Below, piece by piece: positions 1 to 9,047 of a DNA stretch of 64,000 nt. How positions within the stretch are numbered: the stretch's first letter is position 1; each line of letters starts with the position of its first letter. Position numbers and translations under genes: made by a program. The notes under the pieces were generated by a model. It searched no databases. It had not been told where the DNA came from and worked only from the letters and a program-made list of their open reading frames with translations. Where the stretch lies: contig JARIAN010000126.1 of NCBI GenBank assembly GCA_029257865.1, positions 1 to 64,000 on the forward strand, in the 5' to 3' direction. The DNA comes from Phocaeicola sp. GTDB taxonomy: Bacteria; Bacteroidota; Bacteroidia; Bacteroidales; Bacteroidaceae.

Positions 1-337
1 ACAAGTTGCCCAATTTTATAAGTAAAAGCAACTTTTTTATAAATTCATCTACGTTTAACAACGTATTTTTGTAACTGAAACGATATTTTATTCGCTTTCT
101 ATTTTATTTTTTCCTAAATTAGTAACAATAAAATCAAATGGTCGCCTACAACCATTCGGATAGAATTTTGTTAAACCATAAGATTGGATTTATTTATACA
201 AGCCACAATTGAGAAAAACTTGTAAAACGCAATTTTCAATGAACAGAAAACTTATCAATATTGCTTTATTTGGGAACAGTAATGAATCATGGGGAAGCAT
301 CTTATCTTATTCAAAAAGAAACAAATAAAATATATTT
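1..337. other. Intergenic region, no gene seen
   Basis: AT-rich sequence before the first gene. No convincing open frame, tRNA or strong hairpin. A weak sigma-ABfr-like -7 element (TTTATTTG, one mismatch to TAnnTTTG) lies at 265-272, about 65 nt before the first start codon, but there is no good -33 partner. Confidence 0.5.
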
Positions 338-1000
338 ATGCAATACATTTATGCACCAGGATGTGCGCTCATGTCCTACAAGCCACATCTGGCAGAAAAA
401 CTAAAACAAGAAATCCAAAAAATCTATGGTTCGGTAGAAACTCTACTGAACTGCTGCTTCAACTCTCCCAAACTCTCGGAAGAGGCAACCTGCATCATTA
501 CGCCTTGCGTAACTTGTGCAGCAAGCTACCGGAAACTTTATCCCACTCACTCCGTACTGTTCTTCTTGAGCAAACTGGCTGAAAGTGATGATTTTCCTTT
601 CCCCGACTATGGAGGCATCGAAATGAGTATACAAGATACTTGTGCAGCCCGCACCCAGCCTGAAGCACTTTCCACCATCCGACGACTATTGGAAAGAATG
701 AACATCAAACTTGTGGAACCTGCCAAATCGGGAACACGCGCCAAATGCTGCGGACAAGTATTCTACGGAAAGTTGGAAGTAGCCAAAGTGGAAAGTCTGA
801 TGAAAGCCAGAGCCGATGAAATGCCTTGCCAAGAGGTAGTGGTCTATTGCGCCTCGTGCATCATGAGTATGGCGGTAGGAGGAAAACGACCTCGCTACAT
901 CATCGACCTGCTGTTTGGAGAACCTACAGAAATGGAAAGACCGGAAGTAACAAGTTGGAACAACCGTTTGCGTGACTTCCGAAATGCACACAAAAAATAA
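338..1000 (+). CDS. CCG-domain (cysteine-rich) Fe-S/heterodisulfide-reductase-like protein
   Basis: A 220-residue soluble protein with two copies of the CCG cysteine module. The first has C9, C39-C40 and C57xxC60; the second has C102, C137-C138-G139 and C171xxC174. This arrangement is known from HdrB-type heterodisulfide reductase subunits and LutA/GlpC C-terminal halves, where it binds a non-cubane iron-sulfur cluster or a dithiol. LutA-like proteins act in lactate or glycolate oxidation, but the LutB and LutC partners are not beside this gene, so the substrate is open. It stands alone, followed by a strong terminator. The start at 338 puts the first cysteine motif (PGCALMSYKP) right after the N-terminus, as is usual for the family. 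I am sure of the domain and unsure of the reaction. Confidence 0.85.
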   Translation: MQYIYAPGCALMSYKPHLAEKLKQEIQKIYGSVETLLNCCFNSPKLSEEATCIITPCVTCAASYRKLYPTHSVLFFLSKLAESDDFPFPDYGGIEMSIQDTCAARTQPEALSTIRRLLERMNIKLVEPAKSGTRAKCCGQVFYGKLEVAKVESLMKARADEMPCQEVVVYCASCIMSMAVGGKRPRYIIDLLFGEPTEMERPEVTSWNNRLRDFRNAHKK

Positions 1001-1019
1001 TCACATCCGTTTTTTATTC

Positions 1020-1064
1020 GGCAGAAGAACAACCCCGTCAAACGTTCTTCTGCCTTTTTTTATT
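1020..1064 (+). terminator. Rho-independent terminator of the CCG-domain gene
   Basis: Perfect 11-bp inverted repeat (GGCAGAAGAAC at 1020-1030 with its complement at 1044-1054) followed by a run of T. It starts 20 nt after the stop codon at 1000. Confidence 0.85.
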
Positions 1065-1211
1065 CTCTTATATCATAGTATCAACCAATATTTTACAAAA
1101 ATTCACTTTTATAGGAAAGTTTAAATCTTCAAAGAAGGATTGCTTCCTCGCTTTCTTATTGGCAATGATAAAAATGGCTACCTTTGCCGAGAATTTGAAA
1201 CTTCAAATAAT

Positions 1212-2741
1212 ATGGAATCTAATCATAAAATCAATAAAGTAGAGGTAAGAAACCTCCAGATTGAAGATTATGCCCAACTTTCTCAGTCATTCAAAAGAGT
1301 CTATGCAGATAAAGACGAGTTTTGGACACACAAACAAATAGAAAAACTTATTCGCATCTTCCCCGAAGGACAAGTCGTTGTGGTAGTAGATGACAAAATA
1401 GTAGGTTGCGCACTCTCCATCATTGTCAACTACAATATGGTGAAAGACGACCACACTTATGCCAAGGTGACAGGCAACGAAACATTCTCTACTCATGACC
1501 CTAATGGAAATATCCTGTATGGTATCGAGGTGTTCATTCACCCGGATTATAGAGGGCTACGACTGGCACGACGTATGTACGACTACCGAAAGGAATTATG
1601 TGAAACCTTGAATCTGAAAGCAATTATGTTTGGCGGACGTATCCCTAATTATTATAAGTATGCAGATACTATGCGCCCGAAAGAATATATCGAAAAGGTA
1701 CGTAAACGTGATATCTATGACCCAGTGCTGACATTCCAGCTCTCTAATGACTTCCACGTACGAAGAGTCATGAAAAACTATCTTCCAAACGATGAAGAAT
1801 CTAAACACTGCGCCACTTTGCTGCAATGGGATAACATCTACTACCAGCCACCTACACAAGACTATATCGAAAAGAAAACTACTGTACGTATCGGACTGGT
1901 ACAATGGCAAATGCGTCCTTATAAAACTTTGGACGATGTATTTGAACAGGTAGAGTTTTTCGTAGATGCTGTTTCCGACTATAAAAGCGACTTCATTTTA
2001 TTTCCAGAATACTTCAACGCTCCGCTTATGGCTAAGTACAACCACTTAGGAGAAGCTCAAAGCATACGCGAACTGGCACAATATACCGAGGAGATACGCG
2101 ACCGTTTCATCGAACTGGCTATCAGCTACAACGTGAACATCATTACCGGAAGTATGCCTTATAAAAAAACTGACGGAGGACTTTACAATGTCGGTTTTCT
2201 TATCCGAAGAGACGGCTCATATGATATGTATGAAAAGATTCATGTTACGCCAGATGAAATCAAGAGCTGGGGACTTACTGGAGGTAATCTGGTACAGACA
2301 TTCGACACCGACTGCGCCAAGATAGGTATTTTGATTTGCTATGATGTAGAATTCCCGGAACTCTCACGCATCATGGCCGATCAGGGTATGCAGATTCTTT
2401 TCGTTCCATTCCTTACTGATACTCAAAACGGATACTCACGAGTAAGAGTATGCGCACAGGCTAGAGCCATTGAAAATGAATGCTTTGTTGCTATAGCAGG
2501 TAGTGTGGGCAATCTGCCTCGTGTTCATAATATGGACATTCAATATGCACAGTCGGGCGTATTTACTCCATGCGACTTTGCCTTCCCTACCGACGGACGG
2601 CGTGCAGAAGCAACACCCAACACTGAAATGATTCTCGTTTCGGATGTGGATTTGGACTTACTGAACGAACTACATACTTACGGAAGTGTACGTAATCTTC
2701 GCGACAGACGACACGACCTATATGAACTCAAATTAAAATAA
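1212..2741 (+). CDS. GNAT acetyltransferase-nitrilase (carbon-nitrogen hydrolase) fusion protein
   Basis: A 509-residue cytosolic protein. Residues ~10-200 are a GNAT N-acetyltransferase domain (VFIHPDYRGLRLARRMYDYR is the acetyl-CoA loop). Residues ~220-505 are a carbon-nitrogen hydrolase of the nitrilase superfamily with the full Glu-Lys-Cys triad: E266 (LFPEYF), K342 (YEKIHVTPDE) and C376 (LICYDVEFPE). The nitrilase part hydrolyses or condenses amides; the substrate cannot be read from sequence. The fused architecture is known in many bacteria. The frame is open 24 codons further upstream, but the ATG at 1212 starts the conserved protein (MESNHKINKVEVRNL) and the extra residues look like translated leader. 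It appears monocistronic, followed by a terminator near 2791. Confidence 0.88.
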   Translation: MESNHKINKVEVRNLQIEDYAQLSQSFKRVYADKDEFWTHKQIEKLIRIFPEGQVVVVVDDKIVGCALSIIVNYNMVKDDHTYAKVTGNETFSTHDPNGNILYGIEVFIHPDYRGLRLARRMYDYRKELCETLNLKAIMFGGRIPNYYKYADTMRPKEYIEKVRKRDIYDPVLTFQLSNDFHVRRVMKNYLPNDEESKHCATLLQWDNIYYQPPTQDYIEKKTTVRIGLVQWQMRPYKTLDDVFEQVEFFVDAVSDYKSDFILFPEYFNAPLMAKYNHLGEAQSIRELAQYTEEIRDRFIELAISYNVNIITGSMPYKKTDGGLYNVGFLIRRDGSYDMYEKIHVTPDEIKSWGLTGGNLVQTFDTDCAKIGILICYDVEFPELSRIMADQGMQILFVPFLTDTQNGYSRVRVCAQARAIENECFVAIAGSVGNLPRVHNMDIQYAQSGVFTPCDFAFPTDGRRAEATPNTEMILVSDVDLDLLNELHTYGSVRNLRDRRHDLYELKLK

Positions 2742-2790
2742 CCTCTCCTAGTTGTTCTTTTGACTTCCTTTTTAAAATAAGAATATAAAA

Positions 2791-2838
2791 GGAAACGACG
2801 AACATGCTATATTGGATATGCTCGTCGTTTTCTTTATT
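2791..2838 (+). terminator. Terminator after the GNAT-nitrilase gene
   Basis: Hairpin with arms at 2792-2801 (GAAACGACGA) and 2822-2832 (TCGTCGTTTTC), followed by T-rich sequence. It lies 50 nt after the stop codon. Confidence 0.7.
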
Positions 2839-2910
2839 CCTGAAGAAGCAACCCTTGAATCCATAATAAAAGCGAAAAAAACATTGATTTTAACACTCCA
2901 AAATAAAAAA

Positions 2911-2956
2911 TCACGGCTTTCCGTGAAGGATATTAATCTAAAAATTTAGACCTTTG
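2911..2956 (+). promoter_or_regulatory. Possible promoter with inverted-repeat operator upstream of the outer-membrane-like gene
   Basis: A GACCTTTG element at 2949-2956 resembles the TAnnTTTG -7 box with one change; the same variant occurs in a better promoter at 33619-33650. Where the -33 box would lie there is a perfect 6-bp inverted repeat with a 4-nt loop, TCACGG-N4-CCGTGA (2911-2926). It could be an operator or a small RNA hairpin. The start codon is about 100 nt downstream. Confidence 0.35.
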
Positions 2957-3054
2957 CAAAGTATCATAAAAATACAAGATATATGTAAAAAAACACGCTC
3001 AACGAAAAAACTATTTTTATGGTATCTTCAATTATTCACGATAAAACTAAAAAA

Positions 3055-3771
3055 ATGAAAAGAAAATCATTACTTGCCTTTGGCTTACTACTCTGTATTT
3101 CACCTGTAATTAATGCACAAAGTGCGAATGTAGAAGAAACTTCCGAAGTAAAGAATAGTAAAGACATGTTTCAAAGCAAGCGCTATCAACGAGTATGGCA
3201 GAATCGTAAAAAATATTTTAACTTCAACTATAGCCAGCAGGAGTTAAAAATAGAAGGAGCTGATTCTAAAATCAAAAGTGACTGGGGAGCAGGTATCTCT
3301 ACCGGACGCACCTATTATTTACATAAACGCCCTATCCTTGGAATGATTAAGTTCGGATTGGACTGGACTTACTTCGATTTGAACGTTGGCAGCTATTCTA
3401 TAGAAGATAACGGTTATACCGAGCCCAATGATATGGGAATGGAATCAGAAGAAGTAGTTGAAAAGTATGACCTATACAAAATGGAAGCCGGAATGCATTT
3501 CGGACCTTCTATTACTGTTAATCCTGTTGGGCGCTTGAAAGTTGCTGCATATTTCCATGTAGTACCTAGCTACTCTGCATACTATATAGACAGCAGTTTT
3601 GAAGGAAACTATGCCACCTACTTCACTTATGGTGCTTCTGTATCATATGGTGTTATTTCTATTGGTGCAGAACAACGTTGGGGGGATACTAAAATCAAAT
3701 CGGAAGAGGATTCAGAAAAAATTAAATACAACAATAAAGGAGCTAGATTTTATCTAAGTTTCCGATTCTAA
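3055..3771 (+). CDS. Hypothetical outer-membrane beta-barrel-like protein
   Basis: A 238-residue exported protein that I do not recognise as a named family. It opens with a clear type I signal peptide (MKRKSLLAFGLLLCISPVINAQ) and ends in an aromatic residue within an alternating strand (GARFYLSFRF), the C-terminal signature of outer-membrane beta-barrels. Between these are many short amphipathic strands rich in Tyr, Phe and Gly (for example YATYFTYGASVSYGVISIGA). This suggests a small porin-like or OmpW/OmpA-barrel-like protein of about 10-12 strands; the function is unknown. The frame extends 12 codons upstream to 3019, but the signal peptide begins at 3055. The gene is single, between a possible promoter and a terminator. 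Confidence 0.75.
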   Translation: MKRKSLLAFGLLLCISPVINAQSANVEETSEVKNSKDMFQSKRYQRVWQNRKKYFNFNYSQQELKIEGADSKIKSDWGAGISTGRTYYLHKRPILGMIKFGLDWTYFDLNVGSYSIEDNGYTEPNDMGMESEEVVEKYDLYKMEAGMHFGPSITVNPVGRLKVAAYFHVVPSYSAYYIDSSFEGNYATYFTYGASVSYGVISIGAEQRWGDTKIKSEEDSEKIKYNNKGARFYLSFRF

Positions 3772-3891
3772 CGTTTATATTTCTTTACAAGTTATATAAC
3801 AGCCACAATACACAAAATAACATAATGCCCGATAAGCATCTCATGCTCATCTACTTTTTTAATGCTTACGGGTGCACGACAAACTACTTTT

Positions 3892-3938
3892 AGGTTGGAT
3901 GTCTCTCTTTCCCTCTGAGGGGCATCCACCTTCTTTTA
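3892..3938 (+). terminator. Terminator after the outer-membrane-like gene
   Basis: Imperfect hairpin with arms AGGTTGGATG (3892-3901) and CATCCACCT (3923-3931), followed by TTCTTTT. Confidence 0.65.
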
Positions 3939-3971
3939 CAAAAAATCTTGATTCTGCATTTCAATTATCAG

Positions 3972-4003
3972 ATTGCATATTTATTTTGTTTTCATTACAT
4001 TTG
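3972..4003 (+). promoter_or_regulatory. Sigma-ABfr-type promoter of the histidine kinase/LuxR operon
   Basis: ATTG (3972-3975), 20 nt, TACATTTG (3996-4003): close to the Bacteroidetes consensus. It lies 36 nt before the start codon at 4040. Confidence 0.65.
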
Positions 4004-4039
4004 CATCGTTTTTAACTATTATTATCCGACAAATATCTT

Positions 4040-6238
4040 ATGAAACTTGTTAACTGTCTATTCTGTGCCAGTGCTGCGGCTTTTACCTTTAATGGTTCAA
4101 CATATGCACAAAATATAGAAGAACTACATCAATATGCAATTGAACAACAAAGTGCAAAAGCTTGGAATGCCTTGGCTGAAAAAATCTATTCGGAACGAAA
4201 AAAACCAGAACTCCTAAAAGAGGCTACAGATAAAGCAATACAACTGGCAAAGGCCAATAATGATTCGGCACAATGGGGAAAAGCACTAGTCTATGCTTCC
4301 GACTTGCTTTACCAGGAAGGGAAATTCATACTCTACCAAAAACAAAACCGAACCGCCTTGAAGATGCTGCAGTCTACACAAGCATATTCTATTAAAGAAA
4401 CGGCTCTCAATAATATCGCTACTTCTTTTGGCGAACAAGATCAGATTGATTCTTTGATTCACTATACTAAAAAGGCAATGTTACTCAACTATCTGCACCA
4501 AGGTAACAAATCTACCTGGGGAGATGAATGTCAAAATCTTTCGTATGCTTATAGTGTATTAGGTATAGCAGACTCTGCATACCATTATACTCGCCTTACA
4601 ATTAACGCACTGACAGCTATCAAGGATACAATACGACTATTGGACGCCTATAATCAAATGGGAGTGTTCTATGTCAAAAGGAAACAATATCCTGATGCCC
4701 TCTCTTATTTCAACAAGGCCCTAAACATGTATGACTTGATTGACAATAAACATAACCGCCTCTACATATATACCAATTTAGCGGCTATGTATTATAAGTG
4801 GGGGAAAAAGGCAGAAGCTGTTAAATTTGCACATCATGCCCTGAAAGATGGACTAAACACCGATGAGAATGCAACCTATGGCAAACTGCTCAGCAACTTA
4901 GGACTCTATATGTATGGCAACAGACAATACCAAGCTTCTATCGATACCTTGCGGCAGGCATTGCCTTATGTTAATAAGTCCTTTTACTATCTTGGATCCA
5001 CCTACCAAACATTGGCCAACAATTATGAAGCGATTCACAAAACAGACTCGTGTGAATACTTCCTAGATAAGGTTGATAGTCTAGCCAATATACACCAATT
5101 CATCCGTAGCGAACTGTTTTATGCATCAAAAGTTTCTATTCTGATGAACAGAAAAGAATACAAGAAAGCTGCCGAATATGCCCGAATGTTTAAAAACTTG
5201 GACAAAACAAAAGAACTGACCGAATGTTCTCCACATATCTACAACTTGATATCACAAGCTTTGGAACTCGAAGGCAAGGATCTTCGTTCTGCACTGGAAT
5301 ATAAGAAAAAAGCTGCTGCCATGCAAGACACCTTGTATCAGCAAGAAACCAACCGCCGTATGGTGGAGTATTATACCCGATACCAAACAGCCCAAAAAGA
5401 TTTGAAGATTGCAGAAATGACCATCGAACAGCAGCAGAAAGAGCATTATTGGATGATTGCTATCGGTAGCAGTATCTTCCTTGTCATCCTGCTGATTACT
5501 TTAGTGCTCTACCAACGCATCAAACGCATCAAACAAGAAAAGGAGGCTGCCGACCTATATATACGTATCCAACAAAAGGAACAGGAACTGGATAACCTGG
5601 CAAAAGAAATGCATACGCACATACTTCACTCTTACTTTAAAGGTACAGAAGCCGAGCGAAAACGATTAGCCAAAGAACTTCACGACAATGTAGCCAACGA
5701 ATTATTGGGCATCAGTATGCTTATGAAAATTCATCCGGAATCAAACGAAGAAGCAGCACAGCATTTGAAAAAACTGCATGAAGAAGTAAGAGCTATTTCG
5801 CACGACTTGATGCCTCCGGTATTCCGACAACTCACTTTGTCTGAACTACTTAGAGCGCACATGGGAAGATTGAACAATAAAGAAAACTGCAAATTTGAAC
5901 TATCTTTATCAAATGAAGATAACTTGAATACAATAAAAGAAGAAATGTCATTGGCTGTATATCGTATCATACAGGAACTTACCGGCAATATTCTTAAATA
6001 TGCATCAGCCACACTTGCTTCTGTCAAAATAAGAATGGATAGCCATAATTTCTTTATCGATGTTAGTGATAACGGAATAGGATTTGACACCCAAAAAGTG
6101 ACTAAAGGTGTCGGATTACAATTTATCAGAAATCGTGTAGAGGAATTAAACGGCAATTTCCAACTACACACATCTATCGGGAATGGATGTGAAATTTTTA
6201 TTACATTCCCTTTAAACACAACAGTTGAAAGACAATGA
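4040..6238 (+). CDS. TPR-containing sensor histidine kinase (HisKA_3/NarL-partner type)
   Basis: A 732-residue sensor kinase. A signal peptide (to about GSTYAQ) is followed by TPR repeats over residues ~25-440 in the periplasm, a single transmembrane helix near residues 472-494 (WMIAIGSSIFLVILLITLVLY), a coiled coil, a HisKA_3 dimerisation domain with the phospho-acceptor H548 (AKELHDNVANELLG), and a HATPase_c domain with N box (IIQELTGNILKYA), G1 (DNGIGFD) and G2 (KGVGLQFIRNRV). This is the Bacteroidetes layout in which periplasmic TPRs sense an unknown signal. The stop codon overlaps the start of the LuxR-type response regulator (ATGA), so the two are translationally coupled and surely partners. 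The signal is not readable from the sequence. Confidence 0.9.
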   Translation: MKLVNCLFCASAAAFTFNGSTYAQNIEELHQYAIEQQSAKAWNALAEKIYSERKKPELLKEATDKAIQLAKANNDSAQWGKALVYASDLLYQEGKFILYQKQNRTALKMLQSTQAYSIKETALNNIATSFGEQDQIDSLIHYTKKAMLLNYLHQGNKSTWGDECQNLSYAYSVLGIADSAYHYTRLTINALTAIKDTIRLLDAYNQMGVFYVKRKQYPDALSYFNKALNMYDLIDNKHNRLYIYTNLAAMYYKWGKKAEAVKFAHHALKDGLNTDENATYGKLLSNLGLYMYGNRQYQASIDTLRQALPYVNKSFYYLGSTYQTLANNYEAIHKTDSCEYFLDKVDSLANIHQFIRSELFYASKVSILMNRKEYKKAAEYARMFKNLDKTKELTECSPHIYNLISQALELEGKDLRSALEYKKKAAAMQDTLYQQETNRRMVEYYTRYQTAQKDLKIAEMTIEQQQKEHYWMIAIGSSIFLVILLITLVLYQRIKRIKQEKEAADLYIRIQQKEQELDNLAKEMHTHILHSYFKGTEAERKRLAKELHDNVANELLGISMLMKIHPESNEEAAQHLKKLHEEVRAISHDLMPPVFRQLTLSELLRAHMGRLNNKENCKFELSLSNEDNLNTIKEEMSLAVYRIIQELTGNILKYASATLASVKIRMDSHNFFIDVSDNGIGFDTQKVTKGVGLQFIRNRVEELNGNFQLHTSIGNGCEIFITFPLNTTVERQ

Positions 6239-6879
6239 ACCAAACAAAAAACGACCTATTACTGGTAGATGACCATGCATTAATCATACAGGGTATCAAG
6301 TATATTGCATCAAATATTGAAAATGTAAAGGACATTTACACTGCATCTACCGGAAAAGAAGCCATGGAGCTCATCAACCAACATCACTTCGACTTATATA
6401 TCTTGGATATGGAACTTCCCGATTCGGATGGTTTTGAACTTATCCAATATATTTTAGATAAAGACAAAGAGGCCAAAATCTTGATTGACACAGTACACGA
6501 TGAGATATGGACTATCAAACGACTGGCTGAAAGTGGAATCAAAGGAGTCATCTTAAAGACAGCAGACACAACAGAACTTTCAAAAGCTATCCAATGCATT
6601 CTGGAGGGAGGCATCTATTTCTGCTTAGAATTCAAGAAAATCCTAGCACATACAGCTTCCCTAAATGATAGCATTGACAACTTGACTCAGCGTGAAGTTG
6701 ATGTTCTGAAACTGATTGCACAAGGCATGAATACCCGCGAGATAGCTACCCAAATGGTTTTGTCGGTCAACACCATCGAATCTCATAGAAAGAACTTATT
6801 TGTAAAATTGGAAGCTAAAAACTCGGTAGATTTGGTCTTGAAAGCCATCAATCATGGAATGTACAGCCTACTGGAATGA
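6235..6879 (+). CDS. LuxR/NarL-family response regulator
   Basis: A 214-residue cytosolic DNA-binding regulator. The receiver domain covers residues ~6-125, with acidic pair D12-D13 and phospho-acceptor D58 (LYILDMELPD). The C-terminal LuxR helix-turn-helix is at ~150-210 (LTQREVDVLKLIAQGMNTRE, then a recognition helix with SVNTIESHRKNL). It overlaps the upstream kinase by 4 nt and is its cognate regulator. No target operon can be named; the outer-membrane-like gene upstream is one neighbour to consider. A terminator follows at 6911. Confidence 0.93.
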   Translation: MNQTKNDLLLVDDHALIIQGIKYIASNIENVKDIYTASTGKEAMELINQHHFDLYILDMELPDSDGFELIQYILDKDKEAKILIDTVHDEIWTIKRLAESGIKGVILKTADTTELSKAIQCILEGGIYFCLEFKKILAHTASLNDSIDNLTQREVDVLKLIAQGMNTREIATQMVLSVNTIESHRKNLFVKLEAKNSVDLVLKAINHGMYSLLE

Positions 6880-6910
6880 TAATCCAACCAGCTGACAATC
6901 AACATTAATA

Positions 6911-6948
6911 AAGGAAGTCCTAATATCCCCTATCAAGACTTCCTTTTT
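6911..6948 (+). terminator. Terminator of the kinase/LuxR operon
   Basis: 9-bp perfect inverted repeat AAGGAAGTC (6911-6919) with GACTTCCTT (6937-6945), followed by T residues. Confidence 0.8.
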
Positions 6949-6995
6949 ATCTATTTACATCACCAATAACTTATTTCATTTAAATTATCATTCCA

Positions 6996-7145
6996 ATGAT
7001 CCGAAAGGTAAGTCCTATCGACGATACTTTGTACTGCAGTCCTGAAGCCGGCTTCTCTGTATTGCCAGCTACCGCACACGAACTTTGTCTACATATGATA
7101 AACAAGGATGGACACATCCTCTATACTGTGGGAAGAAATAGATGA
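6996..7145 (+). CDS. Possible small protein of 49 residues
   Basis: Short ATG-to-TGA frame between two terminators. It encodes a 49-residue hypothetical peptide with no signal peptide or membrane segment and no family I recognise (MIRKVSPIDDTLYCSPEAGF... ends ILYTVGRNR). Base composition is less AT-rich than the flanks, and there is no clear promoter. It could be a gene remnant or a chance frame. Confidence 0.25.
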   Translation: MIRKVSPIDDTLYCSPEAGFSVLPATAHELCLHMINKDGHILYTVGRNR

Positions 7146-7163
7146 TTTTCCAAAATAATGTAC

Positions 7164-7203
7164 AAAAAAAGCATGATTCAAGTTTTTGTTCTGAATCATG
7201 CTT
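7164..7203 (-). terminator. Terminator of the secreted-protein gene
   Basis: Perfect 12-bp inverted repeat AAGCATGATTCA (7169-7180) with TGAATCATGCTT (7192-7203). On the minus strand it ends in a T run (A run at 7164-7170 on the plus strand), 28 nt after the stop of the gene at 7231. Confidence 0.85.
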
Positions 7204-7230
7204 TTACTCTATCCTAACAATCTTTCCCTA

Positions 7231-7803
7231 TTATTCTTTATCAGATGACTTGCCTTTGGAGTTGAAAATGGCACGCATCACTTTGATTTCGCGTACACGC
7301 ACCCCTTCCGAAGGCAACCAAATCTTTACTGTATGTTTCTTTCCTTTCAAGAAATTTACCTTGAAAGTAGCTTTGGCATATTTCTTCAGCTGCTTGCTGG
7401 TAAGTTCTATTTCCTGTGCCTTCTGGGTGTTCATACTGATACTGATTTTGGGAGTATCCGGAGTCTTTTCTTTATCTAGCGTATAATAGACCAACACATG
7501 ATAGCTACCTCCAGGCAATTTGCTGCTGATTACATATTCAGCATAAGGCTGCAAAAGAATTCCGGCATTCGCTTCTCCATTCTTTTTATAAGACGAAGGT
7601 TTTCCTACGATATATTCTTTACCACCTATTACTTCTTTTTCTATGAAATGACTCGACTTATACTCTGTTGCTGGAATTGTAACATGCAGGTTTTCCATTT
7701 CATGCTTATTGTTGTCCTGAGCCAATGAAGGCAAAGCAAATAATGCCATAAGCATCCATGAATAAACCATTTTACCTAATACCAATGAATAAGAATGTTT
7801 CAT
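7231..7803 (-). CDS. Secreted hypothetical protein with galactose-binding/CBM-like fold
   Basis: A 190-residue exported protein. A signal peptide runs to about LPSLAQ (residue 29). The rest is a single beta-rich domain. Its middle and end (GGSYHVLVYYTLDKEKTP, then KKHTVKIWLPSEGVRVREIKV) follow the pattern of CBM6/CBM35-like beta-sandwich domains, in which a tension-free strand reports hydrogen-bonded ligand geometry. Lys-rich C-terminus. The function is unknown; a carbohydrate or cell-surface ligand is an inference. It is monocistronic, with its own terminator, and convergent to the LuxR regulator. Confidence 0.7.
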   Translation of the reverse strand: MKHSYSLVLGKMVYSWMLMALFALPSLAQDNNKHEMENLHVTIPATEYKSSHFIEKEVIGGKEYIVGKPSSYKKNGEANAGILLQPYAEYVISSKLPGGSYHVLVYYTLDKEKTPDTPKISISMNTQKAQEIELTSKQLKKYAKATFKVNFLKGKKHTVKIWLPSEGVRVREIKVMRAIFNSKGKSSDKE

Positions 7804-8021
7804 AACGAATTAAATGTTTTTTTATTTTGTTTATTCTGAAGAAAGCCGTATAAAGACTATCTTCCTTTTACCTGTTATTTCAAAAAAGTCTGCAAAAATA
7901 ATCCTTTTTACGAAATGAAAGCGTGCTTTCTTTCTATTTTTCACTTAAAATATCACAAAAAAGCAGAACAGCGTATAGTCCACGTAATGCTGTTTCCCAT
8001 TATTTACATTTCAAAATGTTA

Positions 8022-8948
8022 TTATTCTCCGTCTACAATACCCTTTTCGGCCAACATCTCGGCACGCGACTTGCTCTGTGTCACTGCATATACCCCAATA
8101 AAGATAAGCATGGCTGCCATCGCCTTCATCCATCCGAATGTCGACATTCCCAACCAGACTGCAACGGTAGAACCTACCACAGGCTGCATATAATTATACA
8201 TACTTACCACGGTAGGACGAAGATTCTTCTGTCCATATAGAATGAATATATAAGCTACATAAGTACCAAACACTACTACATAAGCTACTTCCAACCATAC
8301 ATTGACAGAGAACGAAGTAAAGTCTGTATCCACCACATCATTATAGGAAAAAGGAATGAATACAATAGCAGCATAAGTGAACATCCATTTCATCAAGGTA
8401 AAGACTGAATATCTCGAAATTAGTTTTTTGAAAATGGTAAGATAGCAGGCAAAACTAATCTGCGAGGACATACACAATAAATCTCCCCAAATATTGCCTT
8501 CCTTTCCTGTGCCGTTCTGCGCACCAAGAATGAGCAGCAGAGCACCGATAGACCCCAAGAACAAACCTCCAACTTTCATCGGAGTGACAGGCTCTTTCAA
8601 AAAGACAGCCGCCAATATCAACGTAAAGATAGGCATCGTGGTGGTAATGATGGAAGCATCAACAGGGGAAGTCAATGACAATCCGAAAGTAAAGCACCCT
8701 TGATTACACACGATACCTAGCATTGAAGCGAAGAACATCAAGCATAAATCGCGTGGTGAGACCTTCTCCGCCTTTACAAATAATGAAGTTATCCAAAAAC
8801 ATAATGCACCACCGAGCATACGCATGTTTGCCAAAATCAAGCCTGTTATCCCAGCCTCCATTGCCGCCTTACCTACCGGCGACATCAATCCCCACATACT
8901 GGCTGCCAACAACAAAGCCAGATGTGCTTTTACATTCTTAAAGTTCAT
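8022..8948 (-). CDS. EamA/DMT-family inner-membrane transporter
   Basis: A 308-residue integral membrane protein with about ten hydrophobic helices in two homologous halves, the standard length and layout for the drug/metabolite transporter superfamily (two EamA domains). Recognisable pieces are the first helix (ALLLAASMWGLMSPVGKAAM), the end of half one (GGLFLGSIGALLLILGA) and the corresponding end of half two (WMKAMAAMLIFIGVYAVTQ). Members export amino acids or other small metabolites; the substrate cannot be deduced. It stands alone, with only a weak terminator-like hairpin (arms near 7967-7972 and 7989-7994) downstream. Confidence 0.9.
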   Translation of the reverse strand: MNFKNVKAHLALLLAASMWGLMSPVGKAAMEAGITGLILANMRMLGGALCFWITSLFVKAEKVSPRDLCLMFFASMLGIVCNQGCFTFGLSLTSPVDASIITTTMPIFTLILAAVFLKEPVTPMKVGGLFLGSIGALLLILGAQNGTGKEGNIWGDLLCMSSQISFACYLTIFKKLISRYSVFTLMKWMFTYAAIVFIPFSYNDVVDTDFTSFSVNVWLEVAYVVVFGTYVAYIFILYGQKNLRPTVVSMYNYMQPVVGSTVAVWLGMSTFGWMKAMAAMLIFIGVYAVTQSKSRAEMLAEKGIVDGE

Positions 8949-8987
8949 ATCTTATATTTATCGCAAAAAAATTACCTCTAAAAACAA

Positions 8988-9019
8988 GCCGACCGAACAG
9001 AAAAATCCATTCGGCCGGC
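8988..9019 (-). terminator. Terminator of the iron alcohol dehydrogenase gene
   Basis: Hairpin with arms GCCGACCGAA (8988-8997) and TTCGGCCGGC (9010-9019), 28 nt past the stop codon at 9048. Confidence 0.65.
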
Positions 9020-9047
9020 AAAATTACTAAAAAAATATCATTTATAA

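Noticed and set aside
1140-1211. N-terminal extension of the GNAT-nitrilase protein
   Set aside because: The extra 24 codons carry no conserved sequence, and the family begins at the ATG at 1212.
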